In this document: positions 50,701 to 57,610 of the stretch, piece after piece | Numbering within the stretch: position 1 is the stretch's first letter | Layout of the letters: each line of letters starts with the position of its first letter | Source of the DNA: CAIVVT01 sp052145115 | GTDB taxonomy: Bacteria > Acidobacteriota > Terriglobia > Bryobacterales > Bryobacteraceae | Reading direction: 5' to 3' | DNA length: 64,000 nt | Assembly (NCBI GenBank): GCA_052145115.1 | Contig: JBKQPG010000094.1 | Location: 1-64,000, forward strand | Position numbers and translations under genes: made by a program | The notes under the pieces: generated by a model | What the model was told of the DNA's origin: nothing | What the model saw: the letters and a program-made list of their open reading frames with translations, nothing else | Database searches by the model: none

Positions 50701-51576
50701 CCCGTATTCGTTCACGCGATATTTGCTGCGTGCGATGTCATTCTGGTTGTTATACAGGCCGTTGGCGTCCAGGTCCTCGTTGCGGAGACGGTAATTGAGC
50801 CCACCGTGGAACTGATTCGTTCCGCTCTTCGTGGTCATTGCGATCAGGCCTTGAGCATTGCCGGTGTCCGCCGAGAAGCTGTTGGTGACAACCCGCACCT
50901 CCTGGAGCGCATCGCGATTGGGGACCACGGCAGTTTCATGCCACGCCGCGCCCTGCACCGAGACGCCGTCCAACGTGAGGTCGCTGGTGCCGAGAGGTCC
51001 GCCGTTGATGCGGATGGCCGACATCTGTTGCCGGTCCGAAAATCCCACGCCCAGAACGTGGCTGTTGTACATCTGTGGCGCCGGCACCACGCCGGCTTCC
51101 AGCGTGGCATAGTACAGCGGGTTGTTGTTGATATTGGGGATATCGCCGATGATTTGCTGGTTCACAGCACCCTGGACCGTCGAGTTTTCGGTCTGGAGTG
51201 CGATGGCGTCGGCCTTGACCTCTATCGTGGTGTTAACGCTGCCGGTGGTCATGATGGCGTCGGCCCTCATCGTGGCTGCGCTATCCAGCATGATGCCGGT
51301 CCTGCGGTAGGTTTGGAAACCCTGCGCCTTGACCACGACCGCGTAGTGGCCGATGGGAAGGTATGGGACCACATAGTCGCCCGCGGCGTTGGTCTTGGTT
51401 TCTATTGCTACGTTGGTCTCCTCGTTCTGAACCGTCACAGACGCTCCCGGGACGAGAGCGCCGGACGGGTCTGTAACAGTGCCCGTAATTGCGCTGGACT
51501 TCACCTGTGCGAAGACGGCGCCGATGATCAGGCACAAGCCAATACAAACGGCGAATAGCTTGCACGGTATTTTCAT
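47779..51576 (-). CDS. Oar-type TonB-dependent receptor with N-terminal CarboxypepD-reg domain
   Basis: Outer-membrane transporter, 1265 residues. Signal peptide (KLFAVCIGLCLIIGAVFAQ), then a carboxypeptidase-regulatory beta-sandwich (about 28-110; ITGTVTDPSGALVPGASVTVQNEETNVAIETKTNAAGDYVVPYLPIGHYAV). A plug domain follows (about 120-260; INGGPLGTSDLTLDGVSVQG, GNAQGLIAMTTKSGTNQFHGGLNYRLRNEDLDANGLYNN). The rest is a long beta-barrel ending in VTLSMRLRF, the aromatic terminus expected for barrel insertion. Oar-type receptors are expanded in Acidobacteria and linked to polymer uptake. AGGAG lies 6 nt before ATG. Its 5' side faces the GTTCNGAAC sites shared with the divergent TPR gene. Confidence 0.93.
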   Translation of the reverse strand: MKIPCKLFAVCIGLCLIIGAVFAQVKSSAITGTVTDPSGALVPGASVTVQNEETNVAIETKTNAAGDYVVPYLPIGHYAVVVKAQGFQTYRRTGIMLDSAATMRADAIMTTGSVNTTIEVKADAIALQTENSTVQGAVNQQIIGDIPNINNNPLYYATLEAGVVPAPQMYNSHVLGVGFSDRQQMSAIRINGGPLGTSDLTLDGVSVQGAAWHETAVVPNRDALQEVRVVTNSFSADTGNAQGLIAMTTKSGTNQFHGGLNYRLRNEDLDANGLYNNQNDIARSKYRVNEYGGNVGGPVILPKIFNGKDKLFFFASYERLNHKDPDNVLAKVPTALERVGDFSATRVADNNGNPVPVVLFDPWSAQFYQGSNLIVQRSPYPVAGVVSNPDQYGEKMLAGYPGPNHTPSDAFGDNNYLFSGTTPTIRNSLNLRGDYRIGDKSSFYFSGGKSFGSSVQPNYWGASSPFGGYNWLPDLKDNNPYAAAGYTVTVNPTTVIDLRYGVTHINTQGGFPTAPSAVSYSDYGMPANVQSLVALPGNSPSVGNWSGNATNNANWTNLSDDGWDNKHEHQLNHAVNGSITHVLGKWTLKAGGEYRVYLGNWADIEFGTPAIGMWQGSASTGQFGDIYGNNDLTLIPNFSNRGIDAATALTGATGYELAGGTAAKPALAAKYAAFYTQNDWKVNDKLTINLGLRYEVQPGPTERYNQMSEIDLSVPNSYYTALNGVANPNPLATLGAVVFPGQNGYSRNLWNTQWNNISPRIGAAYRLRNSMVVRAGYGRIYVPSNTGFNANGNYYGTGPYSGAANWTPFGLTATNGIPIGRFEDPQDTQVIPGTGNMSAPSDYCCTAGWVNRASYLNGVTDQWNFFLERKFGSAWLVSAGYVGSHGHDLPWRNYPVQGTWSLSNATLQTWRNAWVASNGVTDPAQAQIANPAPSLIGYSGGGTISALTSELPYLALNGATYTATVGTSNYDALQIRAQHSYTNGLQLMLNYTWSKNTGLSGGVWNSTFAESQEGSSVAGNGGADYRNLNNDRGLLGYDTPNRFVGTLSYLLPTGKGKALDPHNAVLRAILGDWQLGSVVTLQSGMPWGPSCGTLNGRCDMVPGEATYVPKSDQHWYDGKTSVTLPDGRTITPAAYTYLLYNPDLFSQPMVQFPNGTNGVDQYTWGSTSGYEGWLRTPGFYNMNLTVNRIFKITERYRLEFLAEATNLLNATQIQPSAINTGVSPSVLADPSTGTKVGQNTNVNFGTLGMSLFDPRQVTLSMRLRF

Positions 51577-51658
51577 TAAAGACTCCTAATCTTCGTTGCT
51601 TCGAAGCTAACCCCTTCGGGCTGGGAAAAGGATACTGCGGTGGTGGGCCCGGAGCAAG

Positions 51659-51716
51659 GTTCCGAATCGTTCGCAACCGACAATTTCGACGGTTCAGAAC
51701 GGCGTTCAGAACGCCG
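51659..51716. promoter_or_regulatory. Operator cluster, GTTCNGAAC type
   Basis: Two exact GTTCAGAAC palindromes (51692-51700, 51704-51712) and two near matches (GTTCCGAAT 51659-51667, GTTCGCAAC 51669-51677). The right-hand site extends to an 8-bp-arm palindrome, CGGCGTTC-A-GAACGCCG (51700-51716). Located between the divergent TonB receptor and TPR genes. Confidence 0.55.
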
Positions 51717-51745
51717 ACTGGCCTCGTACTGCGACGGCGCGACTG

Positions 51746-51751
51746 TAGAAT
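51746..51751 (+). promoter_or_regulatory. TAGAAT -10-like element of the TPR gene
   Basis: TAGAAT starts 34 nt after the last GTTCAGAAC site. Its last two bases overlap the first ATG of the TPR frame; the in-frame GTG at 51759 lies 7 nt beyond it, placed for a leaderless start. Confidence 0.45.
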
Positions 51752-51758
51752 GTGTGTG

Positions 51759-52913
51759 GTGCACTTGGTGCTTGTTGGATTGATGCTCAGCCTGGCGCCG
51801 GGTGGCGCGGAGGCGCAGAGCAATAGTGACCGCGTCCCACTGGAAATCCGCCTCGCCGCCGAGAACGCCATGACCGCCGGCCGCCTGCCGGAGGCGTTGG
51901 CAGCCCTCAAGAAAGGGTTGGCAATCGACCCGGCGTGGACCGACGGGCTCTGGAAGATGGGACTGATTTTATACCAATCCGACCAGTTTGAGGCTGCGCT
52001 GCCTTACCTCCACAAGCTCACCGAGTTGGATCCTGCCAAAGGCGCGGGGTGGGCGTTACTGGGGATGTGCGAACTCCAAGCCGGGCGCCCCAGACAGGCA
52101 GTGGAGCATATCGACCGCGCCGACCGCGTCGGCATCACGGACCAGTACCATTTGTGGGAAATAGCCTACCTCGACCGGGGCCTAGCCCATATCGCGTTGG
52201 GCGATTTCGGCGAGGCTACCGAACTACTGAGCAAGTTGGCGCCGCGCGAGGATCCGGACGAGCGCGCGCGTCTGGTGCTCGCCCTGGGGTTTGCCGCGAT
52301 GCGCCTGCGGTTGGACGATTCGCTCTCCTCCGAGCAACGTGCCTTGGTGCAGGCAGTCGGGGAAGCCACCTATCTGAACTACGCTCGGCATCCTGCCGCC
52401 GCCGATGCGGCGTTCGCGGAGTTGTTTCGCAATTACCCGAAAGCGCCGCTGCTGCATTACGCTTATGGCGCGATTCTGTTAAGCCGATTCGATTATATCG
52501 GCGCCGAGCGCCAATTCCGCGCCGAGCTCGCCAACACTTCCGACAGCTTCCCGGCCCGGCTCGGTCTGGCCTTTGTGGCACTCGAGAACGGCGACGCCCG
52601 GGGCGGTCTGCCGCCTGCCGAGGAGGCCGTCCGCCTGCGGCCCGATTCGTCCCAGGCCCACCTGTATTACGGCCGGCTCCTGCTGCAGGTCGAGCGAACC
52701 CAGGAGGCCGTCGTGGAGTTGGAAACCGCCCGGCGGATTACCCCGGAAAACCCTGAAATCCGGCTCGCCTTGGCCACTGCTTACCGCTTGCTCGGTCGCA
52801 AAGACAAGGCCGCATTGGAGTTCGCCGAGTACGAGCGCCTGAGGCCCCCAACAGAACCGGCCAAAGCGGAGACGACGCCCAACGGCCCGGTTAACGCTGT
52901 GCCGAAGCCTTGA
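51759..52913 (+). CDS. Exported TPR-repeat protein
   Basis: 384 residues from GTG 51759 (387 from ATG 51750, which would lie within the -10 hexamer). Signal peptide VHLVLVGLMLSLAPGGAEA. About nine TPR units follow (AENAMTAGRLPEALAALKKGLAIDPAW, WKMGLILYQSDQFEAALPYLHKLTELDP, AWALLGMCELQAGRPRQAVEHIDRA ... LHYAYGAILLSRFDYIGAERQFRAEL ... AHLYYGRLLLQVERTQEAVVELETARRITPENP). It is divergent from the TonB receptor, with common operator-like sites between them, so a role with the receptor is plausible. Its last 23 nt overlap the convergent lipoprotein gene. Confidence 0.85.
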   Translation: MHLVLVGLMLSLAPGGAEAQSNSDRVPLEIRLAAENAMTAGRLPEALAALKKGLAIDPAWTDGLWKMGLILYQSDQFEAALPYLHKLTELDPAKGAGWALLGMCELQAGRPRQAVEHIDRADRVGITDQYHLWEIAYLDRGLAHIALGDFGEATELLSKLAPREDPDERARLVLALGFAAMRLRLDDSLSSEQRALVQAVGEATYLNYARHPAAADAAFAELFRNYPKAPLLHYAYGAILLSRFDYIGAERQFRAELANTSDSFPARLGLAFVALENGDARGGLPPAEEAVRLRPDSSQAHLYYGRLLLQVERTQEAVVELETARRITPENPEIRLALATAYRLLGRKDKAALEFAEYERLRPPTEPAKAETTPNGPVNAVPKP

Positions 52914-53319
52914 CCGGGGTCACCGGGGAGCTCGGGTCCCTCGCAAGATTCAATTCGACTCTTAGAGTCCGATGACCGTCCACCAAAATATTCGACCGAC
53001 TGGCGGACAAGAAGCCTTCCTTGCGGACCGCCAAGGTGTACTTGCCGGGTTTCAAGTCGGAGGCCGTAAACTCGCCCGAGCTGTCTGTCCGTAATCCAAT
53101 GGAACTGCTCGTACTTTGATCGATCACCATGACAATTGCATCTGGAACCCGCGCCGATGCGCCATCGACAACGGCGCCCTGGATGGCGCCCAACCGGTTC
53201 CAGTCGCAGGAGGCCGCCAGCAGCGCCAACCCGAGCAGCAGCGCGCAGCCGAGACGGATGAGGATTTGGAGTCCGGGATCCCCGCTGTCTGACTCAGGAC
53301 GGGCATTTGGCGAAGTCAT
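52891..53319 (-). CDS. Small lipoprotein with carboxypeptidase-regulatory-like domain
   Basis: 142 residues. The signal region ILIRLGCALLLGLALLAASC ends in a lipobox (LAASC), so the mature protein is probably lipid-anchored. It carries one CarboxypepD_reg-like beta-sandwich: GAIQGAVVDGASARVPDAIVMVIDQSTSSSIGLRTDSSGEFTASDLKPGKYTLAVRKEGFLSASRSNILVDGHRTLRVELNL. The same domain type forms the N-terminus of the TonB receptor nearby. The gene overlaps the 3' end of the TPR gene by 23 nt in a convergent arrangement. Confidence 0.8.
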   Translation of the reverse strand: MTSPNARPESDSGDPGLQILIRLGCALLLGLALLAASCDWNRLGAIQGAVVDGASARVPDAIVMVIDQSTSSSIGLRTDSSGEFTASDLKPGKYTLAVRKEGFLSASRSNILVDGHRTLRVELNLARDPSSPVTPVKASAQR

Positions 53320-53356
53320 GGAGTTTTAGTATAAACTGCTGAATTCAGATTTGAAC

Positions 53357-53399
53357 GTTCGCGACGGTTCTGAGCGGTTGTTCAGCCGCAGTTCAGAAC
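53357..53399. promoter_or_regulatory. Operator cluster, GTTCNGAAC type, upstream of the membrane regulator
   Basis: Exact GTTCAGAAC at 53391-53399, a near match GTTCTGAGC at 53367-53375, and two weaker half sites (GTTCGCGAC 53357-53365, GTTCAGCCG 53380-53388). Centres are 10-13 bp apart. The rightmost site ends 33 nt before TAGAAT (53432-53437), nearly the geometry of the other cluster. Confidence 0.5.
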
Positions 53400-53431
53400 G
53401 TCCTGTCGGCCTGCCCTGGCACTCGCTGTTT

Positions 53432-53437
53432 TAGAAT
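53432..53437 (+). promoter_or_regulatory. TAGAAT hexamer downstream of the operator cluster
   Basis: Candidate upstream promoter for the gene at 53530, matching in position the one in front of the TPR gene. It would give a leader of about 86 nt. Confidence 0.4.
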
Positions 53438-53515
53438 TGCCAGCCTCTGGCAGCGCTTCCGCGCCTGCTGTTGAGCTGCGTCGAGGCGAATTCAGCGTGA
53501 GTCCGCGCCGCCTGA

Positions 53516-53521
53516 TATAAT
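53516..53521 (+). promoter_or_regulatory. TATAAT -10 element placed for a leaderless transcript
   Basis: Perfect TATAAT ending 8 nt before ATG 53530. No Shine-Dalgarno sequence follows and no convincing -35 is present. Confidence 0.5.
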
Positions 53522-53529
53522 TCCAATCG

Positions 53530-54846
53530 ATGCCAGAGGGACCGGACTACCACCAAGTAGTTCACAGGCCACATCCGTCTTTCGATGCATCCCAGCAGCA
53601 GGCGATCCGGCGTGAATTGACCCGCCTTCTGGAGAGTCCGTTCTTCCGCGCTTCAAGGCGTTCTCAAGAATGTCTGCGATTTATCGTCGAAAGAACGCTC
53701 GAAGGGAAACTGGACCAGCTAAAAGAGCGCTGCATTGGCGTGGAGGTGCTCGGCCGACCGACGGACTATGACACCAATGTGGACGCCGCCGTGCGCATCA
53801 TCGCCAACGATCTGCGCAAGCGCCTGGCGCAATATGAGGCCGCCGCCGGCGAGGAGAGCGAAGTCAGCATCCATCTGCCCCCCGGCTCTTACGTTCCGGA
53901 GTTCCACTGGCGCCCGCCCGTCAGACGCGAAGCAGAGCAGGCCTCCGAACAACCCCCGCCCGCTCCGGCGCCGCGGCTGCCGTCGACCGCGAAGATCTTT
54001 CGCGGTATCCAACTCAGCCGGCTGCTGCGCAACCGGATCTTCCATTGGAGCGCCGCCGTTGTCCTGCTGGCTGTCGCCGTTCTCGCGCTGCTGCGTGGCG
54101 CGCCGAAGTCGCCGCTCGAGCTCTTTTGGGGACCGGTGCTGAAGAGCCCCAGTCCCACTATCATCACCATCGGACAATCGACCGTGTACCTGCTCTCCCA
54201 GCAAATGCACGAGAAGTATTGCGCCGGCAATAGCGAGGACGTCGAGGCGGGACCGCACGTTGTGAATTATGGCAACGCTTCGATTCCTGGCAAGGACATC
54301 GTGCCCGTCACGGACTTGTACACAACCGTGAACGATGCCGTGGCGCTCGGAAGGATCATGGAGATGTTCGGCCGGTTAGGAAAGCCGGTGAAGATTCGCC
54401 TGGGCGACCAGACTTCTTTCTCTGATATGCGCGATGCCCCCATGATTCTGCTCGGCTTCAACAACCGCTCGAACCAGGACGTGGCCCGGCAGTTCCGCTT
54501 CACCTTCGGGCGACTGCACAACCTCAAGGTGATGACGGACAAGACGCCGCCAGGAAGAGTCTGGTCGACCGAAATCGACCCAGCAGGTCATACCGTGGCA
54601 GATTACGGATTGATCTCGAGGGTTGTCAATGCCGAGACGGGACAGTTCGTCGTGCAGGCCGGCGGACTGGCGAGCTTTGGAACACAGGGCGTAGGAGAGT
54701 TTTTGACCAACTCTCAGTATTGGGGCCGGCTGCTACAGGATCTTCCGCGCGACTGGCCTAGCCGCAACATCCAGATCGTGATTCGAGTAAAGGTCAACCA
54801 CAATGCCACCAGCGTGCCCGAGGTGGTGAGCAGTCATTGCTGGTGA
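53530..54846 (+). CDS. Membrane-bound protein with acidobacterial DNA-binding-like N-terminal domain
   Basis: 438 residues. The N-terminal helical domain (about 15-127; RRELTRLLESPFFRASRRSQECLRFIVERTLEGKLDQLKERCIGVEVLGRPTDYDTNVDAAVRIIANDLRKRLAQYE, then IHLPPGSYVPEF) is a module that in Acidobacteria precedes sensor, adenylate-cyclase-like or TolB-like parts. One membrane helix (172-189) follows a Pro-rich linker. The C-terminal part (190-438) is extracytoplasmic and unassigned; IITIGQSTVYLLSQQM and ILLGFNNRSNQDVARQFRFTFG lie in it. The layout resembles ToxR/CadC one-component regulators, but DNA binding is not proven. It could act on the GTTCNGAAC sites in front of its own gene (inference). 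Confidence 0.65.
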   Translation: MPEGPDYHQVVHRPHPSFDASQQQAIRRELTRLLESPFFRASRRSQECLRFIVERTLEGKLDQLKERCIGVEVLGRPTDYDTNVDAAVRIIANDLRKRLAQYEAAAGEESEVSIHLPPGSYVPEFHWRPPVRREAEQASEQPPPAPAPRLPSTAKIFRGIQLSRLLRNRIFHWSAAVVLLAVAVLALLRGAPKSPLELFWGPVLKSPSPTIITIGQSTVYLLSQQMHEKYCAGNSEDVEAGPHVVNYGNASIPGKDIVPVTDLYTTVNDAVALGRIMEMFGRLGKPVKIRLGDQTSFSDMRDAPMILLGFNNRSNQDVARQFRFTFGRLHNLKVMTDKTPPGRVWSTEIDPAGHTVADYGLISRVVNAETGQFVVQAGGLASFGTQGVGEFLTNSQYWGRLLQDLPRDWPSRNIQIVIRVKVNHNATSVPEVVSSHCW

Positions 54847-54932
54847 GACCGGCGGCATGACAAGAGCAGAAGCTGAGTCCCGCGCCTACCAGTTCTCTAC
54901 CTGAAGTCGCGGGAGGGCAGAGGCGGCAGGAA

Positions 54933-55052
54933 GTGGCCAAAGAGCTTGTAGAGGATCCTGAATTCGAAGCTAAGCTGAAGGCCGCGATCAGATTTCTCGC
55001 ATCACGCCGCATCCGGCTGCCTGACCTCATCCCCAAGACGCCCGTTCCTTGA
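54933..55052 (+). other. Short open frame, possible gene remnant
   Basis: From GTG 54933 the frame reads MAKELVEDPEFEAKLKAAIR and continues with an amphipathic charged pattern for 39 codons to TGA at 55052. The same frame is open further upstream to about 54860 with no better start. No family was recognised. The rest of 54847-55143 shows no feature. It could be the end of a degraded gene. Confidence 0.2.
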
Positions 55053-55143
55053 CCGCGAAACCGCTACCGCTACCAATAACACCAGATACCTATTTCGTCC
55101 TCCGCACATCTGCCTCCGAATGTCTCCAATGCCGGCTCAGGTA

Positions 55144-56415
55144 CTATGCGCTTGCAGCGTTCTCAAATGCCGTAGCGATGCGTTCGACGGCCTCGTCGGT
55201 CAATACAGGCGGAATCGCCAGGAGGCTGCTTCGCTCAACCAGCGAATCGAGTACCGGCAAGGCGCCTTTTTCGTAAGTGTACGCGGAGGCAAACTCATTC
55301 AATGGATCGCTCCAAGGGCGTCCCGCGGCATTCAACGGGCTCTTGCGCACCAGGCTGGCATTGTTGAAGTAGATATGCAGCCCCCAATCCGTCATGGGGA
55401 TATTGTTGAGGCCCGATGGCCCGCAGCGTATGCCTGCGTTGCGCGTCTGCTCAACCATGCGCAGGCAGGTTTGCCGGTCCCTCCAGATAAGCAGCAGGAA
55501 TGCGCCTGTATCTCCCTCAGGATCGATGATTCTGCGGAAAGACAAACCTGAAATCGAACTCATGCGCTTCTTGAGCGCGCACTTCTTACTCCGCATAGCG
55601 GCTGCAATCGCGTCGAGTTTCCTGAGTTGCGCCAGCATCACGGCGGCGAGCAACTCGGCATAGCGGCTGCCCTGACCCCACATCTGATAATTGGGGTCGG
55701 AAAACTCCAGCCTGCCATCCGCGTTGCGGGGGTAACCCAGGTCATGAACGGCCCAGGAACGGCGATACAAGCTTTCATCGTCGCATACCACCAATCCGCC
55801 CTCGCCGGCAGTTATGTTCTTGTTGAGCTGAAAGCTGAAGATCGCCATCTCTCCGAATGATCCGGCAGGGCGCCCTTTGCAGGTTGCGCCGTTGGCCTGC
55901 GCGCAGTCCTCAAGAAGAAACAGGTTATGCCTGGTGCAGATTTCGCGGATCTGGTGAACCGCGCCCATTGCGCCGCTCATGTGAACGAGCAGGACGCCTT
56001 TACTGTGCGGTCCGATTTTTTTCGCGAGGTCGGCAGGATCCACGCAAAACGTATCGTCTACATCCACCAGCCTGGGTATGGCGCCGCTGCGCACAATGGC
56101 GGAGATGCAGGAGATCCACATGTATCCGGGAACAAGGACCTCGTCGCCCGGTCCGACTCCGAGCGCCGCCAGGGCCAGCGACAGCGCGGCCGTTCCGCTG
56201 TTCACAGCGATGGCGTATTTTCTCGACAGCCTCTGGCAATATTCCGCTTCCAGCCGCTCGACACAACGCTGCAGATCAGGTCCGTAGAATCTGAAGGGAC
56301 TGCGGGCATTCAGTACTCGCATTACCTCTTCAATTTCCTCGTCTCCAATAAAGTACGAGCCAGGCCACTCGTACGGTATGAGCTCCGCAACTTCAGTTAC
56401 TGAATTGATCGCCAT
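55144..56415 (-). CDS. DegT/DnrJ/EryC1/StrS family PLP aminotransferase
   Basis: PLP-dependent transaminase for keto-sugars or keto-cyclitols, 423 residues from ATG 56415, chosen because AGGAAAGG lies 7 nt upstream. Family landmarks: YAIAVNSGTAALSLALAALGVGPGDEVLVPGYMW, DCAQANGA (PLP-ring Asp and Gln), and the Schiff-base Lys in FSFQLNKNITAGEGG. The C-terminal half has AGIRCGPSGLNNIPMTDWGLHIYFNN. The RxN-type pattern and the length suggest the StrS or scyllo-inosamine-type branch. The exact substrate is unknown. It is the last gene of a minus-strand group with a split transporter, and base composition here is visibly less GC-rich than in the neighbours. Confidence 0.88.
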   Translation of the reverse strand: MAINSVTEVAELIPYEWPGSYFIGDEEIEEVMRVLNARSPFRFYGPDLQRCVERLEAEYCQRLSRKYAIAVNSGTAALSLALAALGVGPGDEVLVPGYMWISCISAIVRSGAIPRLVDVDDTFCVDPADLAKKIGPHSKGVLLVHMSGAMGAVHQIREICTRHNLFLLEDCAQANGATCKGRPAGSFGEMAIFSFQLNKNITAGEGGLVVCDDESLYRRSWAVHDLGYPRNADGRLEFSDPNYQMWGQGSRYAELLAAVMLAQLRKLDAIAAAMRSKKCALKKRMSSISGLSFRRIIDPEGDTGAFLLLIWRDRQTCLRMVEQTRNAGIRCGPSGLNNIPMTDWGLHIYFNNASLVRKSPLNAAGRPWSDPLNEFASAYTYEKGALPVLDSLVERSSLLAIPPVLTDEAVERIATAFENAASA

Positions 56416-56467
56416 AGAAGTACCTTTCCTAGAACGACTGCGAACTTGGATCGCAGCCATGAACGAT

Positions 56468-56908
56468 TTAACTTGCGCTCAGCAAGGCGACAGCCAGGAT
56501 ACCGATAACGACGCCGGTCCAACTTAGCGGGTGCATCTTCTCGCCAAAAAACAGTCTGCCGGCCAAGGCGACGACAAGAATGGATCCGCCGACCGCAACT
56601 GGGTAGACAACGCTTCCGGGAATCCCGAAATCCAGCGCGTACGACATGGCCAACTGACCGCCGAGACTCAGAACCGCGTACAATGCCCCCCAACTCACTT
56701 CCTTGAGCCCGCCGTGCGTCCCTCGGATCAACATCGGAATGCCGAGTATGGGGAGTCCGGCAGCGTACCAGATGGTGAGATAAGGGAACTTCATGTTTGG
56801 AGGAAGACCCCATGAAGCAAGAATCTTCAATCCAAACGCGCCCATGCCGTTGGTCAGCAAGATGAAGAGCATGAGCACGACCCAGTTGGTCCTACTTGGA
56901 CTCTTCAT
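56468..56908 (-). CDS. EamA/DMT-type half transporter, second half
   Basis: 146 residues from ATG 56908, supported by GGAGGAG. Five membrane helices: VVLMLFILLTNGMGAFGLKIL, FPYLTIWYAAGLPILGIPML, WGALYAVLSLGGQLAMSYAL, VVYPVAVGGSILVVALAGRLF and WTGVVIGILAVALLSAS. EamA proteins normally have ten helices in one chain; this is one half, and the other half is encoded immediately upstream with a 17-bp overlap. The two probably form a heterodimeric drug/metabolite-type exporter or importer. Its substrate may be the product of the adjacent aminotransferase, by position only. Confidence 0.72.
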   Translation of the reverse strand: MKSPSRTNWVVLMLFILLTNGMGAFGLKILASWGLPPNMKFPYLTIWYAAGLPILGIPMLIRGTHGGLKEVSWGALYAVLSLGGQLAMSYALDFGIPGSVVYPVAVGGSILVVALAGRLFFGEKMHPLSWTGVVIGILAVALLSAS

Positions 56909-57350
56909 GGATCTCCTCCCTTGCTTCAAGCCGGTTGCCCTGGAATAGGCAGAACAATGAAACCAGCGCCAGGCAGAAGGCGATGGATTTCAAGGCCGTC
57001 AATTTCTCGGCGTAGAACCAGATGGATACAAGCGCCGGAACCCCAGCCGATAGATTCATGAACAGCCAGCCCACGGTTACCTTGCCGATCCCGATAGAAA
57101 TCTGGAAGGCAAGATAGGCCAGGATCGCGCAGATCCCGAACCCAAGGCCGAGCTCAACTACAGCCCAGCTGGCATGGACCCTGGGGGTCTGGATGAGCGA
57201 TCGGCCAAGCATGAAAAGTGCGGCCCAGCAGGCCATCGACAGGACCACAGCCGAGGAATTGCACCGCCTTTTCTCGGCCATCTTGGAGACGCAACCCAAC
57301 AAGCCAAACGAGACGGCGCCAAGGATACACATCAGTATGCCGGCATTCAT
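56892..57350 (-). CDS. EamA/DMT-type half transporter, first half
   Basis: 152 residues from ATG 57350 (GAGGA upstream); the longer frame to 57422 has no ribosome-binding site. Five helices: GILMCILGAVSFGLLGCVSKM, AVVLSMACWAALFMLGRSLI, VVELGLGFGICAILAYLAFQISIGIG, VGWLFMNLSAGVPALVSIWFYAEKL and IAFCLALVSLFCLFQG. It is paired with the overlapping gene at 56468-56908. The AYLAFQISIGIGKVTVGWLFMNLSAGVPALVSIWFYAEKLT stretch is a recognisable EamA-like motif. Confidence 0.72.
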   Translation of the reverse strand: MNAGILMCILGAVSFGLLGCVSKMAEKRRCNSSAVVLSMACWAALFMLGRSLIQTPRVHASWAVVELGLGFGICAILAYLAFQISIGIGKVTVGWLFMNLSAGVPALVSIWFYAEKLTALKSIAFCLALVSLFCLFQGNRLEAREEIHEESK

Positions 57351-57610
57351 GCGGTCCTCACTTTGGAAATCGAGTGCGAGCAGTTCACGGCACATTGGCG
57401 ACCGGCAATGAAACATCCGCAAGTCATAAATTCTCTAGCCTATCACCGACCTAACCGCTTTTGCGCTCTGTCGCGGCACTCCGACAGTCCGTAATTACCG
57501 GCTTACGCATACTTCAGCCAGGCGCCATAACATCCGCGCGGCGGGGGACGACCACCCGGCTCAGCCACCGCCATTAAGAACATCGAGGTCCATGCCTTGC
57601 CCGTGCTCGT

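Noticed and set aside
51717..51735. Possible sigma-54 promoter (GGCC...TGC) before the TPR gene.
   Set aside because: The GG-to-GC distance is 9, not the required 10, and the second promoter with the same operator cluster shows no such pair.
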